Source of the DNA: Epiperipatus broadwayi
Lineage: Eukaryota; Onychophora; Udeonychophora; Euonychophora; Peripatidae
Reading direction: 5' to 3'
Assembly: GCA_028023455.1 (NCBI GenBank)
Contig: JAQFVV010000020.1
Coordinates: 6,431,092-6,495,091 of the forward strand
DNA length: 64,000 bases
A model generated the notes under the pieces. That model had not been told where the DNA came from and made no database searches. It saw only the letters and a program-made list of their open reading frames with translations. Position 1 is the first letter of the stretch, and every line of letters begins with the position of its first letter. Position numbers and translations under genes: made by a program. Of the stretch, positions 22,477 through 36,000 are shown in pieces.

Positions 22477-24198
22477 ATAAAATTTTAGATTTGCTTAATG
22501 ATAAAACTTATAAACTATCAAAAAGAGATCATTCTACTTATGTGGAAGAAACAACAAAAGCCATTATCACTTATTGAAACAGAGATAAAAAATAAAATAA
22601 TCCCTCATAAAAAATCATGTGTCTATCCAAAATTTTATGGACTCCCAAAAATTCACAAACCAGATACCCCTCTTTGTCAAATAGTAAGTGCAATAGGATC
22701 TCCAACTCATATTTTAACTAGATATTTATCTGATTTTATTCAACCTACAATCCCACCTATTAAATCATATATTAAAAACTCTCTTCACTTTATTTCTGTT
22801 TTAAATTTTTTTAAACTAAAGCTAATGACATTCTGGTCAGTTTTGAGGCCATGTCTTTGTTTACAAACATTCCAATTGATGAAGCTTTAAATATAATTTC
22901 ACAATGTTGCAATTTATCAGACAATATTATTGCTTTGATTAAACATTGTCTCTCGAACACATATTTTGTATACAATAGATAACATTGCAGACAAGTTTTT
23001 GGTATTCCTATGGGCTCACCTATCTCAGGAGTTATAGCTGATTTATTCATGGAAAATATAGAAACTCGTGCTTTAGAATCATCATCTTTAAAACCTCTCA
23101 TTTGGCTCAGATACATAGATGACACTTTTGTCATATGGCAACATGGAAAACATAACTTGGATGATTTTTTTCTCACATTTAAATAATATGCATCATCATA
23201 TTAAATTTACAATGGAGACAGAGTCTGATGAAAAACTCCCTTTTCTTGATGTTATAGTCACCAGGACATCAAATAGTTTACCATTTTCGATTTACAGAAA
23301 GAACACACACATGGACAGATATTTACATTCTCATCATCATCCAACTCAGATAGTTTCCATAGCCAAAACTCTTTTAAATAGAACAATTAACCTTTCAGAT
23401 AAGTCACATCTGAAAGAAGAAATAAATCATATTAATAGTGTTTTATTAGCAAATAGTTATAATTATAAATTTATTTAAAAAGCCTTATTTCAAGCCCAAA
23501 ATGGACAAAATAGAAAACAAAAAGATGATAAATCAGCTAGAAGGATTTGTGTTCCATATGTAAAAGGAACTACAGATAGTATTGGATGTATATTAAAATG
23601 CTATAATATAAATACAGCATTTTCTACTCATCAAAAGATCAGCAATATAATAACAAAGCCTGAGGATTCAATCCCTCTTGAATCTCATGGTGTCTATCAA
23701 ATCTCATGTAAAAATTGTAAAGCTTCTTACATAGGTATGAGTAATCATCACATCAGTGTTAGGAGAGATGAGCATGCTAATGCAGTTAAACAACACTCAT
23801 TGTCATCAGCACTCTCACTCCATACTATTGATTCAGGTGATAAAATTGATTTTCCTAGTACCAGGATCACATCCAGATGTGATAGTCTCTACCAGTGTAA
23901 AATCAGAGAAACCATTGAGATATTTAAAAAACCAGATTGTATCAATAAGCAAGATGATACATGCAAATTTTCTTCTATTTGGAAAGATTTTTTTTAAAAA
24001 GCATTCTTAATTTAATATTTTTGCTATTGGTGGAACTTTAATGTTTTTTTTAAAATCAGTGATTGTAGCATGACTACAACCATCTTTTTATCTTTTATTA
24101 CCCAGTAGATGACTTGTGTGGTCAAGTCAAAATGTTGGTATATTAATATTTAAATTTTTTAACACAGATGAACTTGCAAAATATGTCTTTTATATATG
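22477..24198 (+). pseudogene. Penelope-like element, right copy, broken RT and GIY-YIG endonuclease
   Basis: Plus strand, in order: the RT start LDLLNDKTYKL (about 22487); YGLPKIHKPDTPL (22639-22677); the motif SLFTNIPIDEAL (about 22852); VFGIPMGSPISG (about 22998); YIDDTFVIW (about 23113); HIKFTMETE and FLDVIVTRT (23190-23280). Then comes YRKNTH...RYLH, a linker, and the endonuclease with paired cysteines SCKNC, SYIGMS and RRDEH (about 23690-23770), ending at a stop at 23997. The breaks are frameshifts in the N-terminal part and after YIDD, a stop before RQVFG, and a stop at 23478. The 3' untranslated region runs to about 24198. It lacks the 5' end of a full element. Confidence 0.9.
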
Positions 24199-25010
24199 CA
24201 ATCATGAAAATCTTCGTATCAACATATATATATATGCTTCAAGTAGAAACACATCTTCCAATATTGTAGAAACTTAACCACACTAGAATGGTAATAACTT
24301 CTTATATTAATCGATGTTTTTATGATTTATTCATTTCATGTATGAATATGTAAATAATCACTATTTTTATTATCGTAGACAGCAATTTCCATAATATATC
24401 TATCCTTATTTTCTACAATGATTACTTTCTTTTCCTCTTTCCCTAATAAAACATTTATATTTCTTAAAGTTTCATTTCATTACAACTTGGTCATTTTGTA
24501 TAGACTATTTCTATTTTTGTAATTCTACATTTTATATCAACTTATGTATATTTCTATCACTTGATACCATTTAAAACTTTTGGTCTCCTTATACATTTTC
24601 CATATTTTCTATTCTTTTTCCTGTTTACTCTTTATCAGGATACATTTTTCTAGAAAAATTATTCAGCCTTTTTTAATTATATCTTTATCCTATAGTTTTT
24701 ATCTCAAATCTTTCATTAACAACTGTTTTTTTAATTCAGACCACTTCTTTATTTCTTTATATATTTTTATATAGTCATTTTTAATAATTTTCTCCTTTCA
24801 TAACACTTTTTGTTATTTTTTTAAACTTTTTCTTTCAAAAACATTTACATTTGGTTATTAAATTGCCACTTTCACAATGCATACTTTTGGAGTAATGATT
24901 TTTTTTTGCCATTCTTCACTTCTTAAGTATAGTTGTTAGTGTATGAATACATTTTATTTTGCCTTTTTTTTATATTATCAAAATTGTCTTTCTAACATTG
25001 CCAGTATTTT
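24199..25010. other. AT-rich DNA, nothing recognised
   Basis: T-rich on the plus strand. No supported feature. Confidence 0.45.
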
Positions 25011-25200
25011 AAAACTGTTACATTTTCATTTACCATTGTCAAACTCCCTCCACTCACAACTTTGAGCCATCCATTTTAAATATATACACTAATGATTATT
25101 ACTAATCATTTTCGAAACTAGAGATTATCTCTAGCACAAATGGATGGCGTCAAAGTTGTGGAGGGAGTTTGACAATGGTAAATGAAAATGTAACAATTTA
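25011..25200. mobile_element. MITE-like palindrome, about 190 bp
   Basis: Arms of about 62 bp match in inverted orientation: AACTGTTACATTTTCATT from 25012 and its complement ending near 25198, with TCAAACTCCCTCCAC inside. The loop is about 60 bp. Confidence 0.75.
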
Positions 25201-25211
25201 CTCTAGATAAA

Positions 25212-25345
25212 TACTTTGCATATAATAGAGATATATATGAGAGATAGTGACTTGGGCCAACTGATGACTTCTGGTTCAGCACAAAATGCATCTTGGGAGT
25301 CATTTGTCTTTTATTATATCTTTATTTATATGAATTTGAAAAGAA
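25212..25345 (+). mobile_element. Family B fragment
   Basis: A plus-strand partial copy holding the ribozyme block and the sequence just after it. It ends near 25345, and both flanks are lost. Confidence 0.6.
25257..25296 (+). ncRNA. Hammerhead ribozyme, family B variant
   Basis: CCAA (25257-25260), CTGATGA (25261-25267), stem II region, then AAA instead of GAA, stem III ATGCAT (25286-25291), cleavage base C (25292), TTGG (25293-25296). Stem III is shorter than in other B copies but is still a perfect palindrome, and the stem I pairing is kept. The lost G of GAA should abolish activity. Confidence 0.5.
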
Positions 25346-25559
25346 TGGGGAAGTGTGGAAGTGTTTATTACATCTATGTTTACAACCTATTTAATTTTCC
25401 CAATAGATAAAATTTATTATAAATTATATTTCCTAATACTCTCACCCCAAATTAATAAATGAATACCACTTTTATTGAAAAGCATTCTGTTTTAATAAAA
25501 GTGTCTCATACATTCAAAAAGACAGCTTTTTAAAAAAATATATCATCAGTAGGACCATA

Positions 25560-26170
25560 CCCTATTTAAATAACAAGCTTATTGCAAAGTGGAAGTAACT
25601 ACCTTCCACTGAGTTATATAGTGTCAAAAACGAGTGAAAAGATAGAATGATACCATTTTGGGATTCAGTTGTTATACAAGTCTAGTTTTTGACTTAGTTT
25701 TTAAATTATATGGTGAATTTTGTCAATTGTTATAATTTATGTACAGACTAAATATTCTGCAATCAGCAATAATAACTCAGTGGAAGGTACTTACTTACAC
25801 TTTGCAATCACAGATATTTAGAAGTTATGCTCATTTATTTATTATTGCAATTATTAAAACTAATATTTTACTTAATGTTCAAAGGTTGTTAAAAATAAGA
25901 CTCGTTCTTCATCCTTTGAATATATTAATGGAGTTTGCAAAACATTTAATCTGTACATATAATTGACAAAATTCATTGTATAATTTAAAAGCAAAGTTAA
26001 AAACTAAGCTTATATAACAACAGAGCCTAAATATAGTATGTTATTCTATCTTTTCAATGTTTATTGATGCTACACAACTCAATTAGAAGTAGTTACTTCT
26101 GTTTTGCAATTAAAGATATTTAGAAGTTATGACTATTATTTTTATTAAAATGTAAGTTTGTTCCACAATG
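25560..26170. repeat. Nested inverted repeats
   Basis: GAAGTAACTACCTTCCACTG (about 25592) faces CAGTGGAAGGTACTTACTT (about 25778), and a related block recurs near 26085. AAAGATAGAAT (25637) faces ATTCTATCTTTT (26043). The order suggests two overlapping foldback units, not resolved further. Confidence 0.5.
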
Positions 26171-26291
26171 CAATACTTCTTCTTTAACATTTTAAAAAAT
26201 ATTAATTAATTATTTATATTTTTTTAAATAGATTTGGTCGAACCTTTATATTATTTGTACCTACCATAAAAAAAAAAACTATTGCAATTGT

Positions 26292-26413
26292 CAACAATTT
26301 TTTTTTTCATATGTCAAAGCATCGGCTGGGAAGCGAACCCACGACAACGGTCTGCAAGCAACTGCTTGTTTGCAATGCGGCTGCGCTGACCTCTCAACTA
26401 CCAACAATTTTTT
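26292..26413 (-). mobile_element. tRNA-derived SINE with 12-bp target duplication
   Basis: CAACAATTTTTT occurs at 26292-26303 and 26402-26413. The minus-strand body has box A (TAGTTGAGAGGTC), box B GGTTCGCTTCC, a CCGATGC end and the ATGACATATG-A(n) tail. It belongs to the same tail type as the copies at 16.1 and 58.4 kb. Part of the duplication is simple T-run. Confidence 0.75.
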
Positions 26414-29400
26414 GTTAGATTATTTTTAATATGTTGAATTCTTGCCCTCACAAAATATTGTTTCTTATTTTTAGAAACAGTATCTTCATTTCTTTTAATT
26501 AATATAAATTAAATATTCTCACTTAAATTTTGCATTTTAGTATACATTTAATCATCACATTGGATCTTTTAATTTTTTATTTTGATTACATCTCACTTCT
26601 AAAAATTATAATTCTGTTTCAGTTTCTGTTACCGCCTCTGATTTATTCACTCATAAAAATGTGTCCGTCATACTATATTTTTAATCTACATCTTTAATAA
26701 TGATATTTAATATAAGCTCCATCTTTTCGTGTCTTTTGATAAATAAATTTTCTCATCTTCTTTATCACACTATAATATTCCTTGCATATATAAAAACCTT
26801 TTAATATTTCATTTAGTATTTTCTCACTTAGACTGCAAATTGCTGAAGGTTTTTTAATATCATTTGATCTTCCATAAATGCTATCTTATATATATATATA
26901 TAGAATCAATTATTTATTTTGAATTTATTTTCCCTAAATATTATATTTAAAAAAATATTACGTCCCATATTGCGTTTAAAAACCCAAATAGATATTAAAT
27001 TTTTCAAGGCCATGATTGTCCTCATTATATTGAAGGACAATGTCCTCTACCAAAAGTATTAATATTAGTTTGAAGAAAGGAAGCTGATATAACAAATGAT
27101 ATTTCAATGTAAATTATAAAATATATTAAATGATGTTGGTGTAAAGTAAAATTTATTATTTTCTGTGCAATATTTTAACTTGAATTAAAAGCTTGCAAGA
27201 TGATTTAATTACTGGCTAAAATCAATAAGTGAAAAAAAAAAGATTTTTTGTGATAAAAAGGATAAATTTTTTTAATCCAATTTATTTATGATGAATTAAA
27301 ACTTATCAACATTTCCATCATTTAAGAGAAATATTCTATGAAGTACTTCAACATTTGAAAATTTTAGCTGACCTTAATTCTAACAGAATCATAAATCCCA
27401 ATAGTTATTTCTATAAAGATACATTTCTTTGATTAATGTTATGTTGGAAGCAATGCAGAGGGATTTTAAGCTTATGCCTATGGAAGAAATCTATCCCAGA
27501 GCCACCGAAGAATTATGCTTGCATAATATGGCCAGAGATTGGGGAAATTTGCTTCATTTCTAGAAATTTTTTTAAAATTGCAAAACAAATCACCCTAGAA
27601 TTAAATAGAGGTATCCATAACAACTGAAATAAAATGGCATATATAAAAAAACAAAGAAAAATAAAATATCTATATAAGATTTTAAGTTATAAGAGTATGC
27701 ATGTTAATAAAATCAGTAAATGAAGTCTGACTGAATCATGAAAGGCAAGCCTGCATTAACTCCTAATATTTTTAAACTTTTATATTATAAGGGATATACA
27801 ATTAATCCTAGTGGTAAAGGATTTTTTATATATCTGCCTGTATCAAATATCACTTGATATACATTGTTGCCTTTTTATGTTCATTAAAAAATAACAGTAT
27901 ATATTTGAAGCTTTTCACACCAAGTAATCTTCAATCTACCATTTACTTACTCTACTAAAATGTCTTATTACTTATTTTCTTCCCCCTTCTCTTCATTTCA
28001 TGGGTTTTACAGTATATATATCTACTGTACCTACTGAAGTTTGTGATCACATTCAATATGTTGTAAAATGTCAGTCATAATTTTTTTTCTTGTTTGATTT
28101 TGATGGTGGATATGTTAACCTATGAAGCAATGAACTGTGTTGCTATGACAACAATAGTATTGTGTGAATTGATGTTATTCATTTTAAAATGAATATGGAA
28201 ATAATAAAGGATATAGTTTGGATAAAATTATTATTTATATGTATTTTTGTTACTGCATTCACAATAATAAATTTCAAACAATACAACTAAATGTTTAATA
28301 TCTTAAATATATGTGTGAAAATTTATTTCCAGTATAGTATATTGAGAATGTATTATAAATTGTTTACTTGTGTTAGAATAAAAGAATGGTATTTGTATTA
28401 TGGAACATCAATGTTAGTCATATATAATAATTCTAAATTATTTATTTTATTTATTTCATAGTAAAAAAAATATTTGAGAGTAACTGGTTAAAATTTATTA
28501 AAAAGTGAATAAAAGGTATTGCTATAGATACTCTGATGCCAATGACAAAAGTTAAAAAGAGTTGAACAGAAAAATCTCACCCTCTCTATTTTTTTTACAT
28601 GATTTTATTTATTTTAAAAGCATATAATTAACTGAACAAAATAATGGGGTAAAAATTAACAATATTCACCCAGAAACTGTACAGTGTGTTAAAGATTTGT
28701 GATGAGTGGCAATTTATTATAAAAATGAAAAGTAATCAAAAATAATTCATTGTATTATAAACCATCAGAATGTTTATTTGCTTTAAAAACAAATATTATC
28801 TACCTTTCAATAATGAGATATAAATGTTAACAACAGAAAATTGTACACAAAGACTATTGTCACATACTGATATAATTTTATGAACTTGATATATTATTTA
28901 CACATGAGATAGAAATTGATTCAATTTCCATAGAATCATCATGGATAATATTAGCATCTGTTCACTTGTAATGTTTTATGAATTAATTACTTGCTAAATA
29001 AAAGAATATCTACATTGCATCATTGTATATATTAATGTTTGCACACTTATAATCTTATATGCATCAAATATCTGCTGAATGAAAAGATAATTTGGATATT
29101 TTGAAAAGATTGGAATTAAAAAAATGTCCTTTGAATGTTATAGCTCTTCATAATATTTCTATTTTTTCTGGAATAATAAAACATGATTCAAATCATGATT
29201 AAAAAACCAGAATTATGGTATTATTTTTAAAAGGTCATATTTAGAGACTATTACTTAGGTCATTTGCTTATATTTATCATTACTATTGCTATATTCTTTC
29301 TTCATTTAAAATGTACAGTATTATTGTTATAAATAATAATATAACCTCAAATTAAGTAGTAATCTATTTACATACTTAAATATGAAAGTTATGTTTTCCT

Positions 29401-31264
29401 AAGTTTGAATTTATATCTTGCAGCAAAGTAAATATTTTAATTTAAAATATTCATTTTTTTTGCTTATTGATTGTAAATTAACTTTATGTACATTCATTTA
29501 TATTAGGAGTTCAAAAAAATTATATCATAATAAGTATTTATTTTAATTTGTTCTCTTAAATTTATAGTAACAAATAAGTGGATTCATATATATTTATATT
29601 TCAATTAACTATATTTTTATATTAAGTATAAAAAGATATATTTTGAACTTTTTTATATTTTGGAAAATTTTAAAGATTCTACAACATTTTTTTGTATTAT
29701 ATAAACATATGTTTTTAAATTTGGTATTCAATAAATGGAGATTGATGTGTAATCATCTATTTAAATATAAAATTAATGTTAATTGAAAACCTATTGCTTA
29801 AAGCATAATCAAATTATATGCATATATGTTAAATGTTTATTTGCCAATTTACATATTTTTATTTATATCAGTTTGTTAATAAATTTTGAATTAATTTAAA
29901 ACAAATAAACTTGCTTGGGTGTCATTCAATTTTATAATCCAAATATATTAGTTAATTGTGTATGGATGAGACAATAGTTACTAATTGATTATACCACATA
30001 ATTCAGTAGAAGCAGTTGTAAAAATAATTTGAAATGAAAAAGACAGGATGGTAAGAAAGTGTAATTTCATATCATGTTCTGTATATTGAATTTAATGTTT
30101 ATTATCTGACCAGATATAGATTTTATATAGCAATAAATTAATTTGACATTTTTAAATATCCAATAAGTAATTAGAAGCTTGTTATAATTATTTTGTTAGT
30201 AACAAGTAATAGATATATTAAGGAAGAAATTATATATAACTTGATTTGATGATTAATAAAAATACAAGTTATGGAAGATGAGTAAAGGTAATGGCAATTA
30301 GATGTTGGCACATTTTATTTTAAATTATTGTTGATTAAAGTAAATATTATATTGAGTGAGTATATAGCCACAAAGATCTTAATCTTATTCAGTTGTAGAG
30401 CTGGTAATAATAATATTTTATTTTGTTACAAATTATAGTGATTTGCTTTATTTATATTAAAAGTTCATTAGTGTGGATTGTAAATATTAGTTTAAATATT
30501 AAACTTTAATATTAATATTTGATTATAAAAAATCTAAATCTTTCATATGCTTTGACAGTTGTAATTTAAAGTTTTAACAATTTAGCTTTAATAAACTAAA
30601 GAATAATTGGATGTGATGTATCAATTGTTGCATCAAATAGAAATCTATCATACATTTTATATATTGTTATGGTTGGATATTGAAAATCTTAAGGTTTATT
30701 TAATAGAATACTTTTATTTTATAATACATTAAGTTGGTGAAAATGGAAAGATATGTTGTGTTAGTTGATTTTGTATTATTATTAAGTATTTAATCTTATT
30801 ATAATTGATTTATTTAATAAGTGCAAAGTTAGCAGTACTTTTATTTTATTTAGTTGTAATTAGAAAATAATTATTGAGTTATATACTTTGTTATATATCA
30901 TTGATATATTAAACTTGTGGGGCATATTAAGATTATTATTTCATCTATCCATGAATTATTTGTTTAAATATAAACAAAAATTTTGACTTTTGGTACAAGT
31001 TTGTATTATTATAAACAGTGTGTTGTTTCATGAGGAATATTAAAGTGTATCTATGTAATTCTTTGTCACTATAATCATTCTGTTATAAGGGATTTATATA
31101 AAAGGCACATAATGTTATGTAAGATAGTGATATTTAATTTTATTGCTTTATTGTTAATCTATTGCATATAATGATCATATTTTAGAATATGTTAAACTAA
31201 TGTTTTTATTTGTTTTCCATCTGTTCTAAATGCTATTGATATTTATGAGGTTACAACAAAGATT
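26414..31264. other. Long AT-rich stretch without recognised genes
   Basis: No domain, RNA or well-defined repeat was seen. From about 28 kb the plus strand is clearly richer in T than A, and phrases such as TTGTTACAAAT recur loosely. This suggests very old repeat units related in inverse orientation to 33-39 kb. Confidence 0.4.
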
Positions 31265-31397
31265 ATTACAATAGAATGACAGCCTGTTAAGTTAATTGCG
31301 CAGACGCTGGGAGAATGTTATTAATAAATGAATACCTTCGAACAACCACATGATATAGTATTTATGTAAGCTTAACAGGCTGTCATTCTATCGTAAT
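31265..31397. mobile_element. Small MITE, 133 bp
   Basis: The 27-bp ends are inverted copies with one mismatch (AGAATGACAGCCTGTTAAG inward from the left). The spacer is unrelated. No clear target duplication. Confidence 0.75.
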
Positions 31398-31489
31398 TAT
31401 AATCGCACGCAAGACGTTATAAAATAAATGCTTAACAAAGATTATTATCATTGTTTTATTGTTGATATTCACTTTAGCTTAGTTATTAT

Positions 31490-32340
31490 TTTTATTGTTA
31501 CAAATGATGTTACAATTCATGAGCATTAATAAATGAGGATTTTTCTTCTATGGTTCATATTTTTATTTGGTTACAAATGGTGATCAATAATAAGACTTTG
31601 ACTCACCAGTATGATCCATAATTTTATCCTATTATAAATGGTGTTCAATTTTATTATGTTATTTAATTGTAAAATAGATTTATATTATGTTTTATTTATT
31701 TACTTATCTTTTGCTGACAGTAACAGTTATAGAGCTCTTGTTCCCTGAACTAGATTCATCCATAATATGTCAGTTATATGGATTGGGATTTATGTTGGTA
31801 TTATTGACATCCATTTGATGATGATTCCATTACTTTTATGTAATGCTGGATGGTGCAAAGAGGGATATCCTTTAAAGTTCATGTACTAAATTTTTATTTT
31901 ATTATTAATTCAAAATTAAGTTTATAGTTGGCCAATACATTAGTGGTACTAAGTGGCCAAGGCATTGATGATGATCAGCATGTTGTAGGATCTCAGCATT
32001 ATTTTTTAATTGTTATATTCTCATGGATTAGCACTTAAGTTTGTGCATTCAAATTATTGTTTATGTAACCTGCCTCAAGTTTGGCAAGGCTAATTAAGCT
32101 GACCACTTTCAAATCCAGTCACACCTTGATTATTGATCTTATTTTTTGATCATTTATGATGATGAATGATTATTCTTCTTCTCTGCAATGCTGGTGAACT
32201 TATAGTTAATCTTTATTTTTGCTGATCATTCATGCTCATTACTTTCATATATATTTACTTTAAAGTTGATTACTAAATGGGGTTGATAATAATGTTTTCC
32301 ATTACCCCTAGTTTACCCCTGAGTTTGTACTGTTATGATA
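31490..32340. repeat. Left arm of a diverged long inverted repeat
   Basis: Matches 37790-38700 in reverse complement. Clear anchor blocks are TATAGAGCTCTTGTTC (31730), GATGATGATCAGCATG (31967) and TTCAAATCCAGTCAC (32108). The blocks keep their order over some 850 bp. Confidence 0.7.
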
Positions 32341-32370
32341 AATAAATATATATTAAAGAACATATCAGTT

Positions 32371-32630
32371 TTAGATATATATGTAATTTAGATAGAAGAA
32401 AACTATCTTTCACACATGTGCTTTTTATCAATAAATGTTTTGAAAGTTTGAGCTGCAACCCATACTTATAGAGCCTACTCTTTTCTGCCAATGAATGATG
32501 GTTTATTTAAGAAAAATTTCTAAATATAGGTGTCCAACCATGCTTTTACAACATTTATTGATATGGAGTGTTATTTATAATCTATGTGTGAAAGATAGTT
32601 TTCTTTCACCTAAATTACATATATATCTAA
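32371..32630. mobile_element. MITE, 260 bp, with 46-bp ends
   Basis: The ends TAGATATATATGTAATTTAG and the following AAAACTATCTTTCACACAT are inverted copies at the two sides. The middle is unique. A single related end lies at 32873-32925 (ATGTGTGAAAGGCAGTTTTC). Confidence 0.75.
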
Positions 32631-32872
32631 GCCCACTGTGTTATTTAATATTTATATCTATTTAACCTAATGTGGTCCATTATTGCAAGTGTTTAAAAGT
32701 GAGATACGTTCTCTGTTCTAGAATTTATAATTCAAATCTTTATAAATAATAAGATGATTTAAAAATCTGGTTTTTAAATAAATTCACACTTGATTCCTAG
32801 CACTTTAAACAAATGTTGGATTATTTAAGAGTTTAATCTAAGTATATGCGGCATAAAGTGTTAACTATTCAT

Positions 32873-32925
32873 AGCACATGTGTGAAAGGCAGTTTTCTTG
32901 CATCTAAATTATATATATATAATGT
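32873..32925. repeat. Solo end of the 32.4-kb MITE
   Basis: It matches the right end of the element at 32371-32630 with several differences. It is either a solo terminal repeat or the remains of a second copy. Confidence 0.6.
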
Positions 32926-33099
32926 TTTTTGTATGATAATTATTGTAATAAAATTGTAATAAAAATAATAAATTGTAACAATGATAAAATTATTTATAAA
33001 ATATATTATCACTCTTATAATTTTATATATATTATAACGTACACTCCCAACACCGCTCATATACATCATATGAGTAAATGCCCAGGGTGCCAGTTATAT

Positions 33100-36000
33100 T
33101 AATGAATAGAACAATATAACAACATATCTGATACAAAATTATTACTGAGACTCTTTACCTAAGTCTACATTCAGCTCAGCTCAGTGGGAGGTTATAGGAA
33201 GTTCATAAGATATATAATTATAAGTAAATGAAAGAAGAAATACTATAAAACATTAAACATAATGTAAATCCTTTTTGTTAATTAACTGCATGATAAAGAA
33301 TCACAATGTTTATTAGTACAGTCTATTAAAATATCCTTTCAACTTAATTTCTTCCTTCATCCAAGTATAACATATACCAGCTTGATATAATTATATCACT
33401 AAACAATCCTATGACTTGGCATATCATCATCTAAACAGCTACCTTAAGGCCGATCAAGGAATATACAATAAGATCTCAGGGAATTTAAAAACACAGTTGA
33501 ATTACATAAAATACATTGGCCCATAATTTATAATTCTAATTTATAATAAAATGTAATGAAATAAATTGACTAAAAGCTTTACTGTGTTTAACAATTAGAT
33601 AATGACAGAAATAGGGTATTTTAATCTCATATCGCCATCTAACAAATATACTAATTGGGCACCCTTTCTAATACATTTATCAAGTGACAAATGTTCCTTA
33701 TAATGTTTGAATTAAGAAAACAAGATTGTCAGACACCAACAAATTTGATATTATAACTATAAAATAATATATCTACTTTATAATAGATGTATGAAATGTG
33801 GAGATGTGGAAATTGAAAACATGAATGTATACAAGAATAACTCAAGACACAGTTTTTAATAAATAAACAAATCATTTATTATATTGAAAATTTAATTTAA
33901 CATGATTATTTTACAATGAGACTACTTGTCTTACAGATTTTAATTCTCAAATAAACCTTGAGCATCAGTTTGGGATTATCCCTATTATTACATTATTCGC
34001 TATTCAGACCTTTTGAAATCAGAAATTAACAACAAAACTTGAATATTTTGGTTTAGAATACCTGCTTTGCTTAAGTGTTTCATATAAACATAACATTAAC
34101 TAAATAATATATTATATTATTGGCACAATAAATATTTTTGAGAGGATATTACTATTGATTAATAAGATAAATCAAATTAACTATATTTGGCCATTAACAA
34201 AGCAACTTTTTCTAACTAATTAAATAATCATTTTTAATTACATATACCTTTCACGCATAATAATAAGATCATATTCATTCTGATGATTTGATGATTTACA
34301 ACTCTATATTAAATAAATATACTGTGTTTTAAAATATTTATTTTCCGTTTTAATTTCAATAACTCTATACTTCTATTTAAAACATTTATTTCCCATTTTA
34401 ATTTCAATAACTTTATACTTTTATATTCACGATATTGTTTATATTACGCGTGTGTGTGCATGTCCACACAACAATAATAGATAACAATCTTTTCTACACA
34501 CTATCCATTCATTAAGAAAATATTAAACAATTACTTTATATCAGACAATGTCGTAAACCAGCCAACAAAATAAGACACTAATATCATAACAAGAATTTAA
34601 TTTAACTATTTATCTGGCCACATACTAAATAACACAGAGCTATATTTTCACGATTATATAAACTAAACATTCCAAGGGAAATTCACATGAGGAGCAAATA
34701 AACTCTTTGCTTGACACTTTGACAAAAACTTATCTAATTCTGAAATACATTGTTGATGTGGTACTTTTCCTCATCACCAAGACTCTAAGAAAAACATTAC
34801 TTAACTTCCTAAATATCATTTCATACTTCAACAATAACTCATCTAATTCTGAAATATACTGTTGGTGTGGTGTTTTTCCTCATCACCAAGACCATAAGAA
34901 AACATAACTCATCTTCAAAACTATCACTTTATAATAAGCATACAATATAATATAGGTTCTACTCATGGAAAATTATTAAAATATACTAAATAAGCAAAAT
35001 CCTTTATCCCTACAAATATTAGAATGCATCCAGATTACTTTCCATTCCCAAAGCTCTTCTACATATCAAACATTATATATACACGCTGGCAGATAAATAC
35101 ATACAGATAACCTACTAATCCATTCAATTCTTTAGAATATGACAACATCCGAAATCTATACATAAAATATTCACAAACTGAACTTTATTAACAAATGTTA
35201 TAATTGCGCAAAATAGACACACATACGTGTGGATAAGAATATACAAAAAAAAATAATTCTAACTTATATACTATGCAAGCAACACGGTAATCAAATAATA
35301 CATTAAGGTATAACTTTTAATTCAGAATAGATTTTAAATTGTTTTTTAAAATTTAATAGTTATAATTATCACTAACGAGTTTTCTTTATCATCTCTAGCA
35401 AACTATTTCAATTATACATTCGTTGATTTTAAAGCCAAAATTCTCACTTTGAGATAATAAAATATATAAAATAAATGTAAACCTCTCTCTAACGATATAA
35501 TAAAAAAATATATTTCTTTCCTTTACCCTTCATAAAGAAAAATAAAACATATTTGTATAAAATCAATTTTTACCAGCATATCCACTATTCGTGAATACGC
35601 ATTCCGAGACAATCTAAGAGATCACAATAGCCCAAATTATAAACAAAACATAATAATAAAAAATATGTCTATCTATCTATCATATACATTGATGATGACA
35701 AGTAAAAAAAATAAAGAAACAAAAGTCATTTGTTCTTTGACTTAACATAAAAAGTTCACTTGCAAAGTTCTACTCCGAGTTTATTAAACGATATGGGGAC
35801 AGATTCCAAACTGAATTCGAACATAAAATGAATTTCTGTAGGATAACCAAAAAAATATAATCATAACTTAAATATGATCCAGCAACTCCAATGTTCATAG
35901 CATAGCTATTTGAGCTTCCTACATCACACATAAGTAATCAATTTCTCTTTTTATTATGACGGAAATATGAGAGACATTTGTTTTTAGCTACAGTGGTACA

